In this document: positions 59,847-64,000 of the stretch, one piece after another
Layout of the letters: the number at the start of each line of letters is the position of its first letter
Numbering within the stretch: the stretch's first letter is position 1
Assembly (NCBI GenBank): GCA_018239895.1
Contig: JAFEGL010000042.1
Coordinates: forward strand, 30,017-94,016
Direction of reading: 5' to 3'
Origin: Verrucomicrobiota bacterium
Lineage (GTDB): Bacteria > Chlamydiota > Chlamydiia > Chlamydiales > SM23-39
DNA length: 64,000 nt
Notes under the pieces: model-generated
Seen by the model: the letters and a program-made list of their open reading frames with translations, nothing else
Told to the model about the DNA's origin: nothing
Database searches by the model: none
Program-made: the position numbers and the translations under genes

Positions 59847-60716
59847 ATGTCTTCATCTTCCGACGTTTCTAGTTTACCCCCCTTTTCCGGAGTGGGTGCT
59901 GTCGAAACCGCCCCTTCTACACCTCCATCCCAGCCGATGCTTAACACCTCCTCAAAAACAGAGGCCTCAGCTAAAAGGACTTTTGATGAGATAATCACCC
60001 CTTCTAAGGAAGAAAAGGCTGCGGCATTAAATAACAGAAAAATTAATTTTGATTTCCCTGGTAGATCGATCATCACGATTATCGTTGCCATCTTTGAAAA
60101 GATCATGGCAAAACTATGCCCCAGAAAAGTTCAGCTCAAAGCCGATTTCGAAGTGGCGGCCTTTATCCGACGTTACATTACTCACGATAAGCCTAGCGAA
60201 ATCAAGTTCGGGGGAAAAAATCCTCCTGAAGGCAAACTCTTTTTAAGCTCGATCCCCAATAAAAACTCCCCAGAAATGCGAGAGTTCTTCAGTGCCTACA
60301 AAGACGACAGTCACAAGCTCGCTTGGGTCTCAGTAAATGAAAAATGGGAAATAGTGCCGCAAGGCGAATCCATTCCATTGACCGACAAAGACTATGAGGA
60401 TTTGATGGGCTCTGAAAACAGGTTATTCATCGAATCGAATGACCATGAGCCCGTGAGCCAAGAAGAGATGACGAAGGCTGCAAGCTTTATCGATAACCAA
60501 CTTTCAAAAGGCAAAGACGTCGGCGTTAACTGCCGCGCCGGAAAAGGGCGCTCAGCCATGCTCGTCGCCGCTTACTTGATGAAATACCAAGGTCTTAACG
60601 TCGATCAGGCGATCGAGGCCATTGAATCGAGCAGAAAAGGAACAACTGTTCGGAACAAGAGAGCTGCCCTCGAAGATTTTCATAAATCTCTACCCAAGTC
60701 ACCAGCCTCTATCTAA
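59847..60716 (+). CDS. Dual-specificity/tyrosine phosphatase-like protein, candidate effector
   Basis: 289 residues from the ATG at 59847, which has AGAGG upstream (ten earlier codons overlap the promoter). The Cys-phosphatase P-loop is VNCRAGKGRSAMLVAAYLM: nucleophile Cys229 and Arg235 in C-x5-R-S. The upstream D of IPLTDKDYEDLM near 180 could be the general acid. The helix after it, NVDQAIEAIESSRKG, is typical of DSP/PTPMT-like enzymes. Residues 1-60 are Ser/Pro/Thr-rich without a signal peptide, a T3SS-effector-like start, and a hydrophobic stretch IITIIVAIFEKIM lies near 75. AT-rich relative to neighbours, own promoter and terminator. Acting on host phosphoproteins or phosphoinositides is inferred. 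Confidence 0.75.
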   Translation: MSSSSDVSSLPPFSGVGAVETAPSTPPSQPMLNTSSKTEASAKRTFDEIITPSKEEKAAALNNRKINFDFPGRSIITIIVAIFEKIMAKLCPRKVQLKADFEVAAFIRRYITHDKPSEIKFGGKNPPEGKLFLSSIPNKNSPEMREFFSAYKDDSHKLAWVSVNEKWEIVPQGESIPLTDKDYEDLMGSENRLFIESNDHEPVSQEEMTKAASFIDNQLSKGKDVGVNCRAGKGRSAMLVAAYLMKYQGLNVDQAIEAIESSRKGTTVRNKRAALEDFHKSLPKSPASI

Positions 60717-60750
60717 AAGCATTCACCTTAATTTTATTTCCGACTAGAAT

Positions 60751-60779
60751 GGAGCGGCCAAAAGCCGCTCCTTTTTTTT
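60751..60779 (+). terminator. Rho-independent terminator of the Cys-phosphatase gene
   Basis: GGAGCGGC-CAAAA-GCCGCTCC followed by eight T residues: an 8-bp perfect GC-rich stem with a U-run, 34 bases after the stop codon. It ends exactly where the comEC ATG begins. Confidence 0.92.
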
Positions 60780-62204
60780 ATGCATAGACTCTTCTGGAGA
60801 GGAAATCCAGCGCTCCTGTTAGGGGTCAGCCTCCTCCTTGGAACAAGCTCCTATCTCTACCTCCACTCGCCCCTTTTTCCTCTTCTTTGGCTCGCCTACC
60901 TTTTCTTCGTCGGTCCGCTTCATCTCTTCCGCGGAGCCTGCTTTATACTTTTTGGTATTGCTTACGCCCTCTTTCTCTATAGCGGCGCGCCCGACGGAGG
61001 GAGAAACATCGAAGGGGTCTTTTCGATCTCCTCTTTGCAGCCCCACCAATCCCCCTTTCAAAAAGGGTATCTCTACAAAGGGACACTCCGGCTTCCTGAA
61101 GCAATCCCTTGCACGATGAGCTGGAGTCAAGACGGCCGCCCTTCGGCCCAATGCGACTACTGGATCCGAGGCAGGCTTGAGCAAAGAGGCCCTTTTCAAT
61201 ACTCGGTCAAAGCGAAAGAGCTCAAACCACTCGACAATACTTGGAGTCTGGCCGAATGGAGATTCCGGATGAAGGAGCGGTTTCGGACTCTTCTCCGAAA
61301 CAACCTAAGCCCTCGGGCGGCCGCTCTTTTGAGCTCTCTTGTCACAGGCGACGTCGAAGAGCGCTCACTCCGCTACGAGTTCAACCGAGTCGGACTCCAG
61401 CATCTCCTCTCGATTTCTGGATTCCATTTCGCCGTCGTGATCCTCTTCTGCTCCGGATTTCTAGGCCTCTTTCTCCCCGAGCGGGTCAAACTCTGGACGC
61501 TCCTGATCGCGTTGACCGCCTACTTTCTCTTCGTCGGCTCCGCCCCCGCAGTCCTCCGCAGTTTTATCACAGCGGTCCTCTATCTCGTCGGCAAGCTCTT
61601 GCGCCGCCAGCCTGCCGGGATCAACCTCTTGGGCTGCGCGATCCTTTTCGAAACGATCCTCGATCCTCTCGCCGGCGCGCATATTGGCTTTCAACTCAGC
61701 TTCGTGAGTTGCGCAGGGCTTCTCCTCCTCTTTCCCCTCTATGAAAAAGCGCTCCAAACATTCTTTCCCAAACGGAGCCTCTCAGAACTTGCCGCCATGA
61801 CGCGCCTCTCCCCGTTCGGCCACCTCCTCTCGGCGTTTCTCCGGAAGGGACTCGCGACGACTCTCGCCGTCAACACGGCGCTCCTGCCCCTCCTCCTCTT
61901 CCACTTCCACTCCTTTCCTCTCCTCAGCCTCCTCTACAACCTCTTCTTCCCCGTCTGCGCAAGCCTCTCGATCATCGCGCTCCTCGCCAGCCTCATCGCC
62001 TACCTCATCTGGGCGCCCCTCGGCCATCTCCTCTTCACCCTCACCGGCTTTTGGACAACCCAGCTTCTCGACCTGGTCGCTTACCCGCCGCTCCTCCTCG
62101 ACCGCTCCCTCCAATTCTCCCACATCCCCGCAGCCTTCTGCCTCCTCTACCTCTTCGCCCTCTTCCTCCTCCTCATCCACTTCCGCAAACGCGATTTCTT
62201 CTAG
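60780..62204 (+). CDS. comEC: ComEC/Rec2-family competence membrane protein (short form)
   Basis: 474 residues. N-terminal hydrophobic helices (about 10-65), a soluble OB-like DUF4131-type region (about 80-160), then the Competence membrane domain with the diagnostic LQHLLSISGFHFAVVILF near 209, FVGSAPAVLRSFITAVLY (key part APAVLRSF) near 251 and AHIGFQLSFVSCAGLLLL (key part GFQLSFVS) near 300. ComEC transports single-stranded DNA across the inner membrane. The C-terminal metallo-beta-lactamase domain of full-length ComEC is absent, as in many chlamydiae. The ATG abuts the preceding terminator's T-run without a ribosome binding site, so the real start may lie slightly downstream. Confidence 0.88.
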   Translation: MHRLFWRGNPALLLGVSLLLGTSSYLYLHSPLFPLLWLAYLFFVGPLHLFRGACFILFGIAYALFLYSGAPDGGRNIEGVFSISSLQPHQSPFQKGYLYKGTLRLPEAIPCTMSWSQDGRPSAQCDYWIRGRLEQRGPFQYSVKAKELKPLDNTWSLAEWRFRMKERFRTLLRNNLSPRAAALLSSLVTGDVEERSLRYEFNRVGLQHLLSISGFHFAVVILFCSGFLGLFLPERVKLWTLLIALTAYFLFVGSAPAVLRSFITAVLYLVGKLLRRQPAGINLLGCAILFETILDPLAGAHIGFQLSFVSCAGLLLLFPLYEKALQTFFPKRSLSELAAMTRLSPFGHLLSAFLRKGLATTLAVNTALLPLLLFHFHSFPLLSLLYNLFFPVCASLSIIALLASLIAYLIWAPLGHLLFTLTGFWTTQLLDLVAYPPLLLDRSLQFSHIPAAFCLLYLFALFLLLIHFRKRDFF

Positions 62205-62296
62205 CTCCCACTAAACAAAGAAAAATTGAAATATTGGCATCATTTCTTTAAAGTTTTCAATTTTCTTGAAAACCAGAAGGTCATTGCCGTGTTCGT

Positions 62297-63109
62297 ATGG
62301 ACATTTTAAAGAGCAACTCGACACCTCCTCAACTTCCATACAGCGATTATATTATCTATGTCGACGAAAGCGGCGATCACAGTATCGAATCGATCAATTC
62401 CCGTTATCCACTTTTTGTTCTTTCATTTTGCATTATTCGGAAAGACACATATGCACAATACATCTCTCCCGCTTTGATGAGGCTCAAGTTTTCTCTATTT
62501 GGTCACGACATGGTCATTTTCCACGAGCATGAGATCAGAAAAAAATTAGGTGCTTTCAAAACTTTAGGGAAATTTCAAAGAGAACATCTTCTTAACTCTC
62601 TTTCTCACCTTATTTCACAATTTGATTTTACGATCATTCCGATTATCATCGATAAAATAGCTCTGAAATGTTCTTCTTTTGATTTTCCCCATGTTTATCA
62701 CCTAGCAATGAAACTAGGCCTTGAACAAGTATATAAATTTCTTTCCTTGAAAGGTCAAAAAGATGTGAAAACCCATATCGTTTTTGAAGCTCGAGGACGA
62801 ATTGAAGATCTTGGATTAGAAATGGAATTTAAACGTGTTTGCGATTCTCAAAATTCCATTGAAAAAACTCTCCCGTTAGAAATTATTTTGGCTGATAAAA
62901 AGACAAATTCTGCGGGTCTGCAATTAGCGGATATGGTCGCCCGTCCTATTGGACTTTCCATACTTCGGCCATATCAGCAAAATCAGGCATTCGATATCTT
63001 ACGAGAGAAAATTTTTAGAGAAGACAAGACGAAAAATGATCTTTATGTTTACCCTATAAAAGCGAAAGGCCCCGAGGCGGACCTCGAGGCTCAGGCGCCG
63101 GTAGGGTAG
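62297..63109 (+). CDS. DUF3800 domain protein
   Basis: 270 residues. DUF3800 signatures: YIIYVDESGDHSIES near residue 19 (acidic D-E-S-G-D cluster, RNase H-like fold), FHEHEIRKK near 75, and GLQLADMVARPIG near 213. The family is scattered, often near mobile elements or defence genes, and its biochemical role is not established. The gene is strongly AT-rich, but the last 14 codons (GPEADLEAQAPVG) are suddenly GC-rich and end in a GGTAGGGTAG-type sequence similar to the MITE ends, so the natural C-terminus may have been replaced. Probably acquired horizontally. Start at 62297 lacks a strong ribosome site. Confidence 0.75.
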   Translation: MDILKSNSTPPQLPYSDYIIYVDESGDHSIESINSRYPLFVLSFCIIRKDTYAQYISPALMRLKFSLFGHDMVIFHEHEIRKKLGAFKTLGKFQREHLLNSLSHLISQFDFTIIPIIIDKIALKCSSFDFPHVYHLAMKLGLEQVYKFLSLKGQKDVKTHIVFEARGRIEDLGLEMEFKRVCDSQNSIEKTLPLEIILADKKTNSAGLQLADMVARPIGLSILRPYQQNQAFDILREKIFREDKTKNDLYVYPIKAKGPEADLEAQAPVG

Positions 63110-63304
63110 TCCCGACCCACTTATGCTTCCATTTTAAATCATATACGATTTTTTGCAATCCAAGAATTTCTTGAAACTCGAGTTTTGAGACTTTATTCCG
63201 CCCCCTCGCACTGAAGTCGGCAGCGCGAAGGGGTGTAAATAATTTTAATACTTAATTAAAATTAACGGAATCTAGATAATTCGGGCGCAATTAAGGAGTT
63301 TGTC

Positions 63305-63895
63305 ATGATATTACTTTCACCCCTCGCCCTGGCTACTATCCAGGAACAAGTGGCCCCCATCCAGCAACATTGGGCTATCAATACGAGCAATCCGGGCAAA
63401 CTGAAAGAATTTGAAAGACTCTTCGCCAAATACAACGTCTTGATTTCGGCGACAAAATTTGATTTGGATGAGATCAAGGCCGACCCGATCACCGTCGCCG
63501 TCCATAAGGCGAGCCAACTCGGCGACAACGTCCTCATTGAAGATACGTCTTTAGACGTCGAAGGGGCCGATGTCGGCATCAACGTCCGCTGGCTGCTCGA
63601 TAATTTGGCCGATTTTGAAGGGAAAAGGGCCGTCTGGCGCGTCCTCCTAGCTTATCAAAGGAACGACCAGATCTTCGTCTACGAAGGGGAAATTTGCGGA
63701 ACGATCGTCAAACCGAGAGGCGTAGATGGCTTCGGATTCGACCCCGTCTTCCTCCCCGACGGATCGGAATACACCCTCGCTCAAGCCAAGCCGGATGAGA
63801 CAAACGCCCGGGCCAAAGCAGTAGAAGCTCTCCTGACAGGCGAGCCAGTCGCGATTCAGCCCCCCATCAAAGAATGGACCGGCTCCTGGCAATAA
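63305..63895 (+). CDS. Divergent Ham1/RdgB-type non-canonical purine NTP pyrophosphatase
   Basis: 196 residues. Ham1 features: INTSNPGKLKEFERLF near residue 24 (SNPGKxxEF), VLIEDTSLDVEGAD near 77 (EDTSL, equals the EDSGL metal site) and VDGFGFDPVFLPDG near 140 (GFGFDPVF). These place it in the ITPase family that removes dITP, XTP and similar nucleotides. It is atypical: the usual SARYAG after EDSGL and the SHR near the end are replaced (GINVRWLL; ETNARAKA), and the first 22 residues add a hydrophobic start (MILLSPLALAT). Activity may be shifted or reduced. A 195-base AT-rich gap precedes it; a family A repeat begins 4 bases after its stop. Confidence 0.82.
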   Translation: MILLSPLALATIQEQVAPIQQHWAINTSNPGKLKEFERLFAKYNVLISATKFDLDEIKADPITVAVHKASQLGDNVLIEDTSLDVEGADVGINVRWLLDNLADFEGKRAVWRVLLAYQRNDQIFVYEGEICGTIVKPRGVDGFGFDPVFLPDGSEYTLAQAKPDETNARAKAVEALLTGEPVAIQPPIKEWTGSWQ

Positions 63896-63898
63896 GAA

Positions 63899-64000
63899 GG
63901 TAGTCCGCAACAAGTAAGGCTTGAGTTATGCGAAGCGCGGGTGGGTGAGCTGCAAGGAGCCCCGCAGGGGTTTCCCGAAGCAGACGACCCCGCAGCGGGT
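63899..64000. repeat. MITE-like element, family A (second copy, cut by window end)
   Basis: Starts GGTAGTCCGCAACAAGTAAG and then follows the interior of 5692-5870 almost base for base (TTATGCGAAGCGCGGG, GAGCTGCAAGGAGCCCCGCA, GACGACCCCGCAGCGGGT). The right half lies beyond base 64000. As at nadD, it begins directly after a gene's 3' end. Confidence 0.85.

Noticed and set aside
61461..62180. Glu-rich antisense ORFs over comEC
   Set aside because: They are the complement of Leu/Phe/Ser-rich membrane-helix codons, a standard artefact.

Overview
This 64 kb window comes from a member of the Chlamydiota, most likely an amoeba- or protist-associated 'environmental' chlamydia (Parachlamydiales-like) and not a Chlamydiaceae pathogen. 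The evidence is the gene order murF-mraY-murD-nlpD-ftsW-murG-murC(ddl)-ftsQ and fabF-NUDIX-rsfS-miaA-rsbV, which as I recall it matches the C. trachomatis CT755-CT771 neighbourhood, a GroEL paralogue without groES next to the murein genes, a MurC-Ddl fusion, and a dnaX-ebfC / ptsI-ptsH block. Type II NADH dehydrogenase, type III glutamine synthetase, NadC and NadD point to the metabolically richer environmental lineages. No rRNA, prophage, complete IS or CRISPR array was seen.

Layout. 1-3.4 kb (minus): three GT-A-type glycosyltransferases around a BioY biotin transporter. 3.4-12.8 kb (minus): housekeeping block (NUDIX, fabF, rsfS, nadD, glnN, HAD hydrolase, coiled-coil protein, miaA, rsbV, khpA). 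13-15.3 kb: two small Inc-like membrane proteins either side of a TPR-glycosyltransferase. 15.4-25.1 kb (minus): murein and division operon, in which the Ddl half of MurC-Ddl has decayed. 25.2-27.1 kb (plus): large Ser/Ala-rich protein with a CE-clan (ULP/deubiquitinase-like) cysteine protease signature. 27.2-30.6 kb (plus): tRNA-Cys, rsmI, nadC and a groEL paralogue. 30.7-32.2 kb: an AbiE toxin-antitoxin pair whose toxin carries a nonsense codon. 32.2-39.7 kb (plus): GH13-like exported protein, GT9 transferase, phosphoesterase, CxxCxxCC protein, two tandem RING-H2 tail-anchored proteins, phosphohexomutase and SDR. 40-49.3 kb: MsrA, 7TM-HD phosphodiesterase, dnaX-ebfC and hprK-ptsH-ptsI. 49.5-59.7 kb: ndh, then seven tandem TPR-glycosyltransferases and a GT4 transferase. 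59.8-64 kb: a Cys-phosphatase with effector character, comEC, a DUF3800 gene and a Ham1-family gene.

Two themes stand out. First, there are several candidate host-directed proteins (CE-clan protease, RING-H2 pair, dual-specificity phosphatase, Inc-like proteins); several have AT-rich upstream regions with near-consensus promoters. Second, long palindromic or terminal-inverted-repeat elements occupy many intergenic gaps. They fall into at least three families, some with two copies in the window, and look like non-autonomous MITE-like elements. One supplies the stop codon of nadD.

Limits: all assignments are by eye. Start sites were moved where a ribosome binding site, an ATGA overlap or the family N-terminus argued for it. 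The leftmost gene and the rightmost repeat run off the window.
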